Assembly (NCBI GenBank): GCA_963969495.1
Contig: OZ018324.1
Coordinates: 140,612,355-140,676,354 of the forward strand
Direction of reading: 5' to 3'
Length of the DNA: 64,000 nucleotides
Source of the DNA: Ceratothoa steindachneri
Taxonomy: Eukaryota; Arthropoda; Malacostraca; Isopoda; Cymothoidae
Made by a program: the position numbers and the translations under genes. A model generated the notes under the pieces. That model saw nothing but the letters and a program-made list of their open reading frames with translations. It had not been told where the DNA came from and ran no database searches. This document shows, piece after piece, positions 13,301 to 24,967 of this stretch; the first letter of the stretch is position 1; every line of letters starts with the position of its first letter.

Positions 13301-15000
13301 ATTATTAATAGACGAGAAGAAAGTATTATTTACAAGTAAACATGAAAAGTATAAACAAAAACATTACTAATATTTTAATCAAAGGTCATAACATGGAGAA
13401 ATGAGTGCATAAATGATCAGAGCTTAAATCCATACAAATCAAACCTTACCCCTAAGCTGAGAAGAGCGCTCACTAAGAATTCTAAAAAAAAACACGTTAC
13501 AATGAACTCCCAAGTCCAATAAATCCGCCTTTGCGTGTCTTGAATCCAATAAATGATTACATTCTAGATATAATCAATGCATATTCTTTGATGCCAGAAA
13601 AATGAGAACAAGGAAGAAGATAATCTATTTGACATTTGTGACATTGCTATTTAGCCATATTTGATCAAAATTAGTTTCAACTCCATACCTGCCTATGCAA
13701 ACGTTAGAACCACTACATCTTAAATTGAGAAAATTTCCTGATATTTGTAATATTTTTCAAAGTTTAAGAAGGACCATGTTGTTGTTAAAATTATTCCAAT
13801 ATTTAGAGCAAATTAGATTTAAAAAAAAAATATGTTTAACGAATGATTTAGAATTTCTTAAACAAAGAGTTACGAATGGTGAAGTTAAGAAAAAATTAGA
13901 ATATATATTACAATTAAGGCCCAGATTTTATTGTGGTTTTCTTCCTATATTCTAAGATGTATCAAATTTCTTTATAAAATAAATTTACCATTTTAATTTT
14001 TAGCCAGGGAAAAGAGATACTAGCCCCCAAAACCAAGGAAACAAAAGTAAATTACTAATCAAATTTAGATAAAAAAACAGTCAGAAACATTTAAGATGTT
14101 TAACATCCCATGCCTGATCCGTCGTTAAGGTCTTTGGACACGAGGGTTTGTGAGCAGAGTTTTTTATCTCCTAGATTAGCTGCCAGTTACGGCTGTCCAA
14201 CCTTATCTGCCAGAAACAACCAGATTTGCACTGTATACCTGAAGACGGAACATGTGCTTCGCCATCGCACCTCTCGAAATTATTTCAATGGAGAAGGGGT
14301 ATCGGTTTCACTTAAGTAATGTTATACATAACACTCTAGGCCTAATGTGACACCCCAATACCATTGTTTTATTAATTTTGCGTGTTTTGAAGACTCTTAC
14401 ATTCTCTGCTCCTTTCAGGTAGTAGATGGGACAAAAGGGGAAATCTCCCCATCTACTAAGGAAAACTGGAGATGTGATCTTTCCTCCCGAACACTGCACC
14501 AGATATGAAATTGGTTCTTTCTCTTGGCTTTTCTTTGGCACCTCAAATAACTCTCTTTCCATCATTTTCATGCTGGCCTAGACCCACCAATAGGTGTTCA
14601 GTGCGTGGTAATTTCTTATATAAATAAAAACATTCTTTTGTCCCTTTCTATAGCTGATAAACACGCTGTTCTGACCCATATAGAGTGCCATACAAAAAAT
14701 TGATATTATTTTTTGCTATTATGTATTGTCCGTCGGCCTGAGAAATCTCTAGGTTTTAATAAAAAGTAACTGTAAGGTAATCTGTTTCGGTGGAGTTTAA
14801 ACCTGGATACAGGTGGAGTATCCAGGAAGTGTAATGAGGTTATTAATATAATTTGAAAAAAAGGGTAAAACACCAAATGATTTAACGTTTCTAGCATTAA
14901 AATAACAATAACCCAAGATTGTGTAAAAACGGAGAGAAATATCGGCAAAACTCAAAATTTTTCATAAAATTCCATAAAATTTTTAGTTAGTTTGCTTATC
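10373..15000. other. AT-rich non-coding region
   Basis: No recognisable protein family in any frame. Frames such as 12219-12464 (-), 13695-13955 (+, 86 codons) and 14308-14571 (-, 87 codons) are unassigned and probably chance. A pyrimidine-rich tract ending in CAG near 14400-14418 resembles a splice acceptor, but no exon can be supported downstream. Confidence 0.5.
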
Positions 15001-15390
15001 ATGAATAGCATGGGTCGACCCACTGACCCATCGGTACGGTTGCCTAGCATCCCTCTGTTCAGTTCATCCTTTTCCCCTCTACCCAACACTTCTTATGGCG
15101 TCAGTCTTCTGCCCCTCTCTCTGTCGCGGCCTGATGATGATCTGGTTTCATCCTGTTCAGTACCCCCGTACTTCACACTCATGACCCTGTCAGTCCCCTT
15201 CCTTGACCTATTTCTCTTCTTTAGGATTCCTTATTTACCCGTCAGTGAGATGCCTGGCTTAGCTCCGTCCCACCCTTATCTAATGCTTCTGATAAAGGAC
15301 TTCCTTGACTGCCGTGCTTTTCAGACGAAGGATCTGAACGGTCTAACGCCAGATCTTACTTTCTCAGCATTCGAGGCAATCACTGTTTAG
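15001..15390 (+). other. 129-codon open frame of uncertain status
   Basis: The frame runs from an ATG at 15001 (a second in-frame Met lies close by) to a stop at 15388-15390. Base composition is visibly less AT-rich than the flanks. The product would be rich in Ser, Pro and Leu, with no recognised domain, clear signal peptide or zinc motif. It may be a relic of a retroelement or an isolated exon. A chance open frame is also possible, because pyrimidine-rich DNA lacks stop codons. No function is proposed. Confidence 0.2.
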
Positions 15391-15841
15391 GTTTGATCTA
15401 ATTTTATGAAAGGAAGAGAAGGAAAGTGTCATGGAGTGTGCATCAATCAATCAAGCTTAGAAAATAAACAAATATTTGAGTAGGAGAACGATGGTGTAGT
15501 CAATATAAATGATACGATGATTTGCCGATCTTGTAAATGATCTAGTTAACTCAGGCAAAAGGTGCGTATTTCTAACTTCCCAAATTCATTCATTTAAACT
15601 GCCAAAGTAGGGAAGATTTGAATGCACTTAAAAATTTCAAATAATATATTAAAACCCCCCAAAAACAGAAAAGGGGTCTAAATAGTTAAGCTGCTACCGT
15701 AAGCTACCCAACAGCTAGAAATCTAGGACATATTTATCTTCTCTATGAGCCATTCCTTTCTCATATATGTGCCTTTTGTGTTTGCGGGACGCAAGCACTC
15801 TAGAAGCTGCAGCTAGTTCAGGTTATAACGGTAGAAAACAA

Positions 15842-16685
15842 GCTAAAGCGCTGACAATTCTGTGTTGATATGCAAGAGAAACTTAAAAAAGAGGAGTTCA
15901 AGGAACATCTTGTTTTCAGTGATGAGGCCGTATTTCATACGAATGGCAAAGTCAATAAGCATATTGTTCCCATTTGGCGCGAATAAAAATCCCCACGGCA
16001 CACTTGAGCACGTGAAGGACACACCGAAGGTGAATACGTCCTGCGCCATCTGTAAAAACCATCTCCATAGCCAAGTTTTTATTTGGGGAAAATGTGACCG
16101 GCCATGTTTATCTGCAAATGCTTCGGAATTGGCTAATGGATGATCTCATTGCAAATGAACAAGAAGACTTCATTTTTCAAAAGGACGAGGCTCCACCTCA
16201 CTTTAAACTCATTGAGCGTGCTTATCTTAATGGCAATCTGCGAGGGAGATGGATCGGGCGTGCTGGTGATAAAGACAATGTGCTGTTGAAAATGGCTGCC
16301 ACGTTCAACTGACCTGACATCATGCGATTTCTTTCTTTGGGCTATGTGATGGGACTATACTATGTCCCCCCTCTTCCTGCAAACATAGATGAACTCAAGC
16401 ACAAAATTACTACTGCACTGGAGACTGTTACCAAAGACATGCTGCAGCGTGTTTGGGAGAAGCTGGACTACCGACTTGACGTGTGCCGTGTCTCAGGTGG
16501 TGCGCATATTGAACATTTGTGAAATCGTTCTTGGAATCCACATACCTTTAATTTTCTCATTAAAATTTAAAGGAATAAATCTCATTTTGCTTAAAATTAA
16601 GCATGTTTAGTTTCATTTGCCTTGACTATGTAGTTTCTCTGATATTTACATCTCAAATGCTAATTTTATTTTTAAACACCCTGTA
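15842..16685 (+). pseudogene. Tc1/mariner-superfamily transposase relic, C-terminal part
   Basis: Recognisable blocks lie in changing frames. FSDEAVFHTNGKVNKH (about 15915-15962) holds the first catalytic Asp. Then come NPHGTLEHVKDTPKVN, then FIFQKDEAPPHF (about 16171-16206) with the second Asp, then RRW-type and GRAGDKDN sequence. The third block is CDFFLW (about 16324-16341), reached by a frameshift. The end is RLDVCRVSGGAHIEHL and stop at 16520-16522. This order matches DDE transposases abundant in insects and crustaceans. The N-terminal helix-turn-helix domain is missing. The element appears to end at ACACCCTGTA near 16676-16685, the complement of a TACAGGGTGT terminus. No matching left terminus was found. 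Frameshifts at the first and third catalytic blocks make it inactive. Confidence 0.85.
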
Positions 16686-16984
16686 TATATATATATATAT
16701 GTATTGTATGTTTTTTTATTTAGTCATAGAGTGTACAAGTTAATCATATAATATGGTTGAAATTTTAAACATATAGCAAGCAAATGATGAATTACTATAT
16801 GAATTCGATAGCTATTAATTGATCAACTTTGTGGCACTTTTTCAAACATCAGAAATAACCATCCTTTTCTCTTTAACCTTTAAATTTCACCTATTGGAAC
16901 CATCCTTATTTGCCAAAGTTATAATTTTTTTATCGTGTTTCATACTGGCATAGATCACAGAAAAAGAGGGGAAGATAAGCGCCA
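16686..16984. other. Short spacer with (TA) tract
   Basis: AT-rich DNA beginning with a short (TA) run directly after the transposon end. The run may include the TA target site used by mariner-type elements. Nothing else is recognisable. Confidence 0.5.
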
Positions 16985-17975
16985 CCTCGCCGTTCAATAG
17001 AGAGAGAGACAACAGACTCTTGGGTGATCGTTTTCGTCTGCGCTAATGGAGGTGCGAAATGATGAGACGCCGTGAAACGCCGTGATGACCTTAATGCCGC
17101 CTTCACAGAAATCTGCGACAAGTGGAAGAGCCCAGAAGGTCCCTTCTGAAGTCGGACAAAGTCTGCCTCACTAGTTAAGAACCTTCTCTCCCTCGCGCTA
17201 AAAGGCAGAGTTTATTCTCCTCTAGTTAGGCGTCTGACCCTAGAACCCTTTCCTTCCACCAGAGAAGAGAAAATTCCATTCTACCCCTATAAATCCTCCT
17301 GCGCCAGAGTTGGAATGCAGCATCCGCCGAGTATCTGCCCTCCTTCCTGCCCCCGCCGGTACCTGCTATTTGCTTCCCGTATTATCATTAATTCCCGTGA
17401 GTCTACCTAGACCCGATTTCTTCAGTCGTCAAACGTAGTGCACTTAATCTCGATTCGTGTTTCTCGACAGCAAGATGTAAGTCCCCAACCCCCTAATAGT
17501 CATTATCAAGAGACTATTGTTTAAACTTTGCGCCAAAGCAAGGATTACTCCCTCGATCTAAATCTTGGAGGTAACAGCAACGCAAGTGCTGTGCAAGTGC
17601 TCTCTCTGTACACCCCCTCCCCCTCTCCAGTATAAGCCTATTGTTCGGCTTCGTCCTCACTCAAGGTTACTCGAGCGTCATATTGTCCGTTTCTTTGTTC
17701 CGTCACCGCCTTAACCAAATCTCCCTACCCCTTATTTGCTTAGTTCCCTTTAAATCTTGTGTGTTTATAGCTCATGGTAAAACTCATTTTAACCTGGTAA
17801 AATAATATTGATTTTCATATTAGTAATTTTATTTTGGTACCCGTTTTTCTGTTATCCGGGAACTCCACGTAGGTCGACTATTGGCCAATCTATTTTTAGG
17901 TAATTTGCGCTCTGCTTATATCGTAAACTTCTCCCTCACTCGTGAAGCAGAAAGGGTCAACTTGACTCTATTCTA
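16985..17975 (+). repeat. Diverged LTR-like or promoter-like region
   Basis: A markedly GC-richer block in AT-rich DNA. It has a TATA-like CCTATAAATC near 17286-17295, pyrimidine-rich tracts, a donor-like AAGATGTAAGT near 17473, and then an AT-rich 3' part. It ends in ATTCTACGAC (about 17970), which matches the tail of the Gypsy LTRs at 32507 and 36831 (ATTCTACGACA). It is followed by leader-like sequence similar to that element's. This supports a diverged LTR, but no clear left boundary or second LTR was found. A host promoter with a first exon is an alternative. Confidence 0.4.
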
Positions 17976-17991
17976 CGACTTCGATATTAAA

Positions 17992-18062
17992 CTAGTGTAA
18001 GGTGTGTAAGGTTAACCTATGATATCTATATAAATATGGTGTAAGGTGTGCGGGGTTAACTA
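17992..18062 (+). repeat. Two copies of a retroelement leader/PBS-like motif
   Basis: AGTGTAAGGTGTGTAAGGTT (about 17993-18012) and GGTGTAAGGTGTGCGGGG (about 18039-18056) are each followed by TTAAC. Both resemble the Gypsy leader at about 32531-32555 (GGTATCAGGTGTGTAAGG followed by TTTAAC). Placement just after an LTR-like tail fits a primer-binding and leader region that was locally duplicated. Inference only. Confidence 0.35.
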
Positions 18063-21000
18063 AACACAGATACTTTATCTTTTGTTACGAACAATCATAC
18101 ATGCATTACTCCACCATGAGTCTTAGGTTATTTCAGTGGGAAAGATAACATAGGCCAATATCAATTAAAGACTAATTTTAAAGTCATTTAAATGATCTGA
18201 TAGACGGAAATTTACCCAACACCTATTTCATAGGTGGAGAGGACGATAAATGTCCTGAAATTATTGCCACTTTGAAAGAAATGACTGAACAACACTTGTA
18301 TATATATTTATATATATATATGACAGATTTGACCAAATTATGAAAGGCATACTTTGCGTTTTATTTAGTAATACAGCGATTTTCCTAATGGTTTTCCGAT
18401 GAGTTATGCTTTCATTTCCGAGGTGATGTAAATCTATACCTTCAACATTAATATATGTATATAACAGCCTTAACATATTCACGCGTTAAGAAAATCACAA
18501 TCAGTGAATTGAAACGAATAGATTGAAAAATAATGTGTAATATAATTACAAAAGGTATACATTTTTTGTTAAAACCCCAAATTTCGACAGTTCATTTGAT
18601 TCAAAATTTGGCTTCCCGGAGGCGTTACGTTTTGCCTCTTTATATCCTTTTATTGGTCTGATTGATTATTATTATATATAGAAAACAATTTGAATGGTTA
18701 TAGGCGCCTTTTTGGAACTTAAATTAAATTTTTTCTCATTTATATCAGTATGTTTGAATTCATTATTTAAATAGAAGAAAAGCAGAATTAATTGTTTGCA
18801 ATATATTAAATTGAATTAAAGCCGTCCGAAACACAGCAATACCATTTATCATTATTATTCATGGAAAAAATGAGTTAAAATTAGGTGTACATGTTTAATC
18901 TTGGTTTGTGCTTTACAAACAAAGCCATTCTGTAATTCAAATTTAAATGAGTCACCTCTTAATCGATATGACTCGAGTGATTGCAAATAAAGGAACATTA
19001 ATTTCTCCTCATATGTTCTCTGTTACAATCAGGGAATCTTTTTTACATCTTTGCGCAGATGAAGACACTAGAGTTTCACTGGATATTCTGATATAGACTT
19101 GTACATTCTAAAAAAATCTCTTTATACAGGTAGTGAATACTTCCATAGATAAAAATTTAAACTTTGTTACCCTGTTTGCAGCCCTCACCTATTAGGCCGC
19201 CTTTTCTCCACACCATGCAGAGCTTCCTCTTGTACATTCCGGTGCTTTTCTCGAGTTGAAAACTTGCCTAAAAGTCTTCTCCTTACTGTGAGTGATGAAG
19301 TGTTCAAACTTGCTATATTCCAATCGTTATTAAGCTCAGCCATTTAGGTGACCTCATCCTTACGCTGGAAAGTTACCATGAGTTAATTTGGGCTTTCATT
19401 TGAAAACTTGCTTCCAACACTGTAACCGGTCATTTAAAGGTTTTTAATGATCATTAAAAGGGTGCTTCTTGATACAATATCCTTATCAACTATTTCTTTG
19501 ATTTTAAGCCACTTAGGTGTAAAGCAGCAATGGTTGCATTCTTTTCTTTAGGAAAAATTGTTTCTGTATTTGAAATGTTTCAAACATTTATTTTTACAAA
19601 AAAAATACTACAAAATAGATTATAATTACACATCATTTATTTAGCACATATATTTTAGCATTACTTTTTGTATATGGATTCAGCAAAGGAATGCACGGTT
19701 TTCTTATTTTATTAATTTGGACTTTTGAACAAACTTGACTGTAACTGCATCAAAATCTCCCTTTCAGTCCGATTGCTTTCAGCTTCTTACCCTTTTTTAA
19801 TTTCTTCCTCAAAGAAAATTTTATAACCAATAAAAGCAAGTTTTCAAGAGAAAGTCTTTAATCAGTTGTAGATGCGTATTTATATTTTAGGAAATTCAAG
19901 TAGATTACGACTATTGTACGGTTTAGCAAAACATTTTTGTTTCAGTGAACTTAGTTAATGTGCTCGAGATTCTCGACTATTTTCTCTTCAAAATTTGATT
20001 CTAGAAGTTAACAAATAAAAATATTCGGCTAGTTAATTTCTAGTTTATTTGACAGTAGCAATCGTCCATTTTGAAATCGACAGTTACTTTACCTAACTTG
20101 GATATTTCTCGAACGACAAATTTTAGTGAACTGTTGAACATTTTTGTCCAAGGTCTAAGAATTATATAATAGCTTTTAAACTGAAGAGGTAAAAGAATTA
20201 TAAGGCTTATGAGCTATGGTAAAATTAATTTTACCCTTTTGAAAAAACAATGTTTACTTCATTGATTGAGATAGATTTAGTATTAAACGCTGAATATTTT
20301 CGAAAAGTGTGTCGATAATTGAAATATATTTTGTATTTTCCGTCATAAAATTTGTGGCAAAACATTATGTATTGTCTTAACCATAGTGTAGGTTTTTGAT
20401 TATGTCCCTACTAGAGATTTTTAATTTAATATTAGTATCTTCGTTTATATTTTATTTATTTAGAAATTGGTGAAAAACCTTTGTATTCTCTTTTCAATCT
20501 TTGGCTGTGGATGCATCATAAATTGATTTTGTTTTTGTACGAGTTTGGAATGCGTAAATTTTGTTCTAGGTCTTCTGGTATATATCATTCTGTATTAATT
20601 TCTTTCTTAATAGAATAATCTCTTTTTCTTTCCTCTATTATCCTGAGTATTAATTTGTTTCATCTTTCTTATGCCACCCTTGCCTTACGTTTCTTTCGTT
20701 AATAAGTTACTTCATTTGCTTGTTTGAGTGTCCAGAAAAAAGGTTGACATTGCCTTAACGTCATCATGCTGAAAAATAGGTTTATGGAGTTTCACACTCG
20801 GCAAAAACTTAAATTCAACAAATTTGGCTATTCAAAGCAGGTGAATGAATCATCATGAAAATTGCAACTGTATAATATTTGACATCAATTTGAGAACGAA
20901 TTATGTTTCGCTCATTGTAATTAAGAGTTACTCTAATGGAATGTTCTTTCATCAAATTTTTTTATTAGCTAAATAAGATCCAAGATGTATCGGTAATTCT

Positions 21001-21078
21001 TAAGATTAGTGGAAGACGGATTTTGTGAGTGATCTTTGCGTTTGTGGGTCACATTATATTGTATTATATATAATTTTA

Positions 21079-21210
21079 AAAGGAATTTCCAAATGGGGCT
21101 TCGTCTCGAATACCCCCGTTTATTGTGGGGATTTCACCACCCACCCCCGTTATTTCTAATAATCTAAAACAAAACCATGCGCCACTATACTTACCAATTA
21201 CCAATGTATT
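21079..21210. repeat. Dispersed repeat, copy A
   Basis: Contains AAATGGGGCTTCGTCTCGAA, a CCCCCGTTTATTGTGGGG block, then TAATAATCTA and GCGCCACTATAC...CAATTACC. The same blocks recur in order at 22425-22660. The copies are diverged. No coding content. Confidence 0.5.
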
Positions 21211-22424
21211 TTCCTATATAAGGTGATCTAATCTATGTATGGATACAAAGCCTATCACACTTAAACATCAATTATTAGGAGGCTGCAACGTCCACAGTAG
21301 ATTCATTAACTTTAATACTAAGTTACTCGAAATCACTGTATTCCAAATATTCTTTGGATGTTAACGTGATTTTAGTCCATATAATATCATATGTTCGGGT
21401 TATATAAAGTTAACCTTTTAAGGGATGAGGTAATATTTCCTGGTAAAACGTTTATATAAATGAACCTGTTAGGCGCCGAAAATTTCGCTTTAGTATAAAA
21501 TTAGTAGATCTATTCTATTTTCGACCAATAATCTAATTCGTCGAATTTAATTCTTTTGTTGATTATTTTGGTTTAATATATTTTGGCAAAGCGCCCTAAA
21601 CTTGACAACAGTCAATACATGTTATCAATGAATTACAACAACTATTGATAGTACTAATCTGTTAGTAAAAGCATACAAATTTATTAACGAGCCTTCCAAA
21701 CTCACAATTATACTCATATTTGACTTAGTACATATGACATAAAAGTCATTTTGCTTGCAGAAATGATCACAAAACTCGTGAAATGTACCACTTAATCGTT
21801 GAAAGAACTTTTACAAAGTTACTAAGGTAAGACTGTGAAGAGCGCTGAAACCGAACGCACTTGTGTCTATATGCGTGAAATAATAATTTTACAGCTTTTG
21901 TTTTTATTTTTTCTCATTTGTGTCATAAAACGCGCGAGCAACTCTGCTCAGCTATTTTAAAAGAAAAATACCATTTCCTCAAAAGACTATAAAATTTGCA
22001 ATAACAGAAGCTTCTACGCAAAGTCGAAAATATATTTAATAAATCTCCAACATTAGTACCTGAATAGCACTATCGCTGCTTTGAGAAGGAATTTTGACAA
22101 CAAAACTCATTGAATCCCCCAAAATACAAACTCATCATTCAAGAAACTAATATATAAAATTATAACTGTAATGAATAGTAGTCTCTTCCAAATAGCTAGA
22201 ACCAAACTTAATCTTACGTAGCTCATCCTGCTGTTTCCTCATAAGGTTCTTCACCTGTAGACTTCAGCACACAGCCAGTAGGTCTACTAGTCTCTGTATC
22301 CAGCTTAAAAGAGAGAATCTTGATCCCCTACTTCAAACAAACAAGTTAAACATATAGCAGTCGCTGCATTGTGTAGCAAAAATTCTGCGCGAAACTGACC
22401 TGAGCATATAATAAAAAAGGGAAT

Positions 22425-22660
22425 TTTGAAATTGGGGCTTCCTCCCGATACCTCCTTTTAATTGTGGGGGGTTGCCTTCCAACATACACCATCTCATTTT
22501 AATAATCTAGTAGTATTTAAAATTTAGAAGCCTAACCTTAGATTCGAATTCATTGTAGGTAATCCTACAAAACGTTTATGTAATGGGGAAGGGTAGCTAG
22601 AAAGGTAGCAAACAAAAAAATCGCTAAAAGGTCGTGCGCCACTGCGCATAACAATTACCG
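22425..22660. repeat. Dispersed repeat, copy B
   Basis: Contains AAATTGGGGCTTCCTCCCGA, TTTTAATTGTGGGG, TAATAATCTA and GCGCCACTGCGC...CAATTACC in the same order and orientation as the copy at about 21.1 kb. It is longer than copy A because of extra sequence between the blocks. Likely two copies of an unnamed short interspersed or MITE-like repeat. Confidence 0.5.
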
Positions 22661-24060
22661 AGAAAATTATCCCCAAATATTTCATAATTAATATAGGCTA
22701 GGGTATGAAATTTAATGCCAGCATCAGTATAATTTCGAGTTGATTCTCAACCCACTATGAGAACAATGATTCAAATTTTATTTCATTTCAATGCTTGAAA
22801 TTATATGGATTTATTTGTCAATCATTAAAATAAGTCTTTAAACCAATATCCTGGATACTTCTCGTCGAAAACATTTAAAAAATGACGAGAGAATGGTAAA
22901 GTAACCCTGAACATATTAGTTACTAATCTAACTGTTTTATTTATTTTTTTATTTTATTTTCCCCTTAAGCATATTGGGTGAAGGCATTTGATCTCTATGT
23001 TTATCGGTATAAATGCTTGTAACTTAGTGAAACGATTTTTCCTTCTTTCGAAACGAATGACTGTTGCAAAAAGCAAAAGATAACTTTAAAACACATCTTG
23101 TCATTAAGCGGTGTTTTTTATGTTGACAAACCTAATGAGTCAAGAGACGACTGGAAAAATCTTTTCCTTCAATTTTTGAAAATAGTTTATCCATAACAAA
23201 ATATTTTAAAAACGGGATTTATTCGAGGGGTTAAATAATAATAATAGATTTTTTCCCTTAGTTCTTTTTTGTCCTAAACTTAAGCTTTTATTCAAGTTCA
23301 ATTTAAGGGTACATTTAATGTCTGAAAAAACGAAATGTTGACTTTCAGAAAAAAAATACGATTATCGAATCTTTTGAAATTAGAAAAAACGAAATACAAA
23401 TGATGAATTTAAGAAAATTTATTTTAATTTAGACGGATACTATTCTATCGTATTTTAAAAAATTTAAGCGAAGATATTTATAATAGATTTTTTATTTTAA
23501 TCTTTATTATGATAGCTTCTGGACCCTAACGACGAAGTAAGCACAATGATCAATGACGAGTGATGTTTAAAGAGAGAAATTGGTGTATTGATTGTTAGAG
23601 AAAAAGATAAAAGTATGTGTAATTAAGAGAGAGAGTTATATGTGCCAGGTCGGCTAGCAAATATAAAAATAAATAGACCAATTATAATATTTTAAGAGAT
23701 ATGTACGGTAACTATTTTAAAAATGTTTAGACCAATAGACCATTGCCAAAGCGGGAGAAGACTTTGGCAACAGAACGAAAGTTTGCCTGCGAAGCACAAG
23801 CTTCATATCTAAGGTGGAGTGGCGAAACCTTATTCCTGTTTTTGCTAGGCGCACCAAAAAGGGGTAGCGAAAGACATTTAGTTTAAAATAAAACAATAGT
23901 AAAAAATTAAGGTTCGTTACTCTAGTATTGTAAACAAATTTACTAGCATGGCATATACCTTTTTATTAATTCTTCCTTATATACCTTCTCTTTGCCTAGT
24001 TATTCTCTCACTTTTTGTTATATATCCTTCATTCATTCAATAATCACTATTACTTTGCAG

Positions 24061-24967
24061 GAGGTGACAGAAACAATGCCTGTGAACAAAATTGATCTCA
24101 ATGGAAGCTCCAGAAAAGAATATACTGGGTCAAACATTACTACAAGTCAGGCTCGTTCAAGAAAGTGCAAGACACTTTCGAGCATCAGTTCGAATGTGAA
24201 AAAGCCCCCTCTAAGAGCTGCATTCAGCACTGGGTGGACAACTTCGAGACTATGGGACAGTAAAGAACATCAGTGCACCCAGTGACAGTCCTGCAAGACA
24301 TTAAGGACGCCCAAGGAAGCTTACAGCTGAGCTTGTCGAGAGCGTGTGAGAGTCAGTTCAGCAGAGTCCAAAACGCTCTGTACGCAAGCTAAGTCAGTCC
24401 CTCGGTATATGCCAAGAGACTTGCAGGAGAGTGCTAGTAGTGGATGTATAGGCCAACCCATACAGAATACAGACAAAGCACGGTATGAACTGCACTCTCA
24501 GCCAAATGCATCATAAGAGCATTCTTCTTCAAGGAATCTGGCGTGACAGTGACAGTCACCAAGGAGCGGTATGTTGAGGTCCTCAAAACCTTCAAGGGGG
24601 AGCTGAACGCCCTGTTCACGTCACGTATCCAGAAGTTCTGGCTCCCGCAAGATGGAGCAAGCAATCAAACCTCTCCTGAGATTGGCTGAAAGAGAACTTT
24701 GGTAGACGTGTGATGAGTCTCAAGACTGATTTTGAGTGGGCACATCACAGCCCATAACTTAGGCCACCAGATTTCTTTATCTAAGTCTAATTGGAAGAGG
24801 GGGTGTACGTAGAGAGACCCAGGACTGTCACGGAACTCAAAGAAGTCATCAGGCAGGAGATCAGAGCCTTTATTCGGTGGGTTTGTAAGGACGTCATGGA
24901 CAACTTTGTGCTGCGCCTCACGAAATGCACAGAGCTAAATGGAGGTAATCTCGAACAAATGTTCTAG
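24061..24967 (+). pseudogene. Tc1/mariner-superfamily transposase relic, near full length
   Basis: The N-terminal helix-turn-helix region survives (YWVKHYYKSGSFKKVQDTF, about 24121-24180, then HWVDNFETMGTVKN). A second DNA-binding part follows: GRPRKLTAELVERVRESV, then SVRKLSQSLGICQETCRRVL (to about 24435). The middle is badly broken. FWLPQDGASNQTSPE (about 24637-24680) keeps the second catalytic Asp. SLKTDFEWAHHSP and PPDFF (about 24760-24776) mark the third. The end is ELNGGNLEQMF and TAG at 24965-24967. The order and the ending resemble arthropod mariner-like transposases. Several stops and frameshifts make it dead. It differs from the relic at 15.8 kb, so two lineages are present. Confidence 0.85.

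Larger units (their letters stand above)
18063..24060. other. Long AT-rich non-coding region
   Basis: About 6 kb with no recognisable coding frame on either strand. Its only repeated structure noticed is a diverged repeat pair near 21.1 and 22.4 kb, listed separately. It could be intergenic or intronic. Confidence 0.55.
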
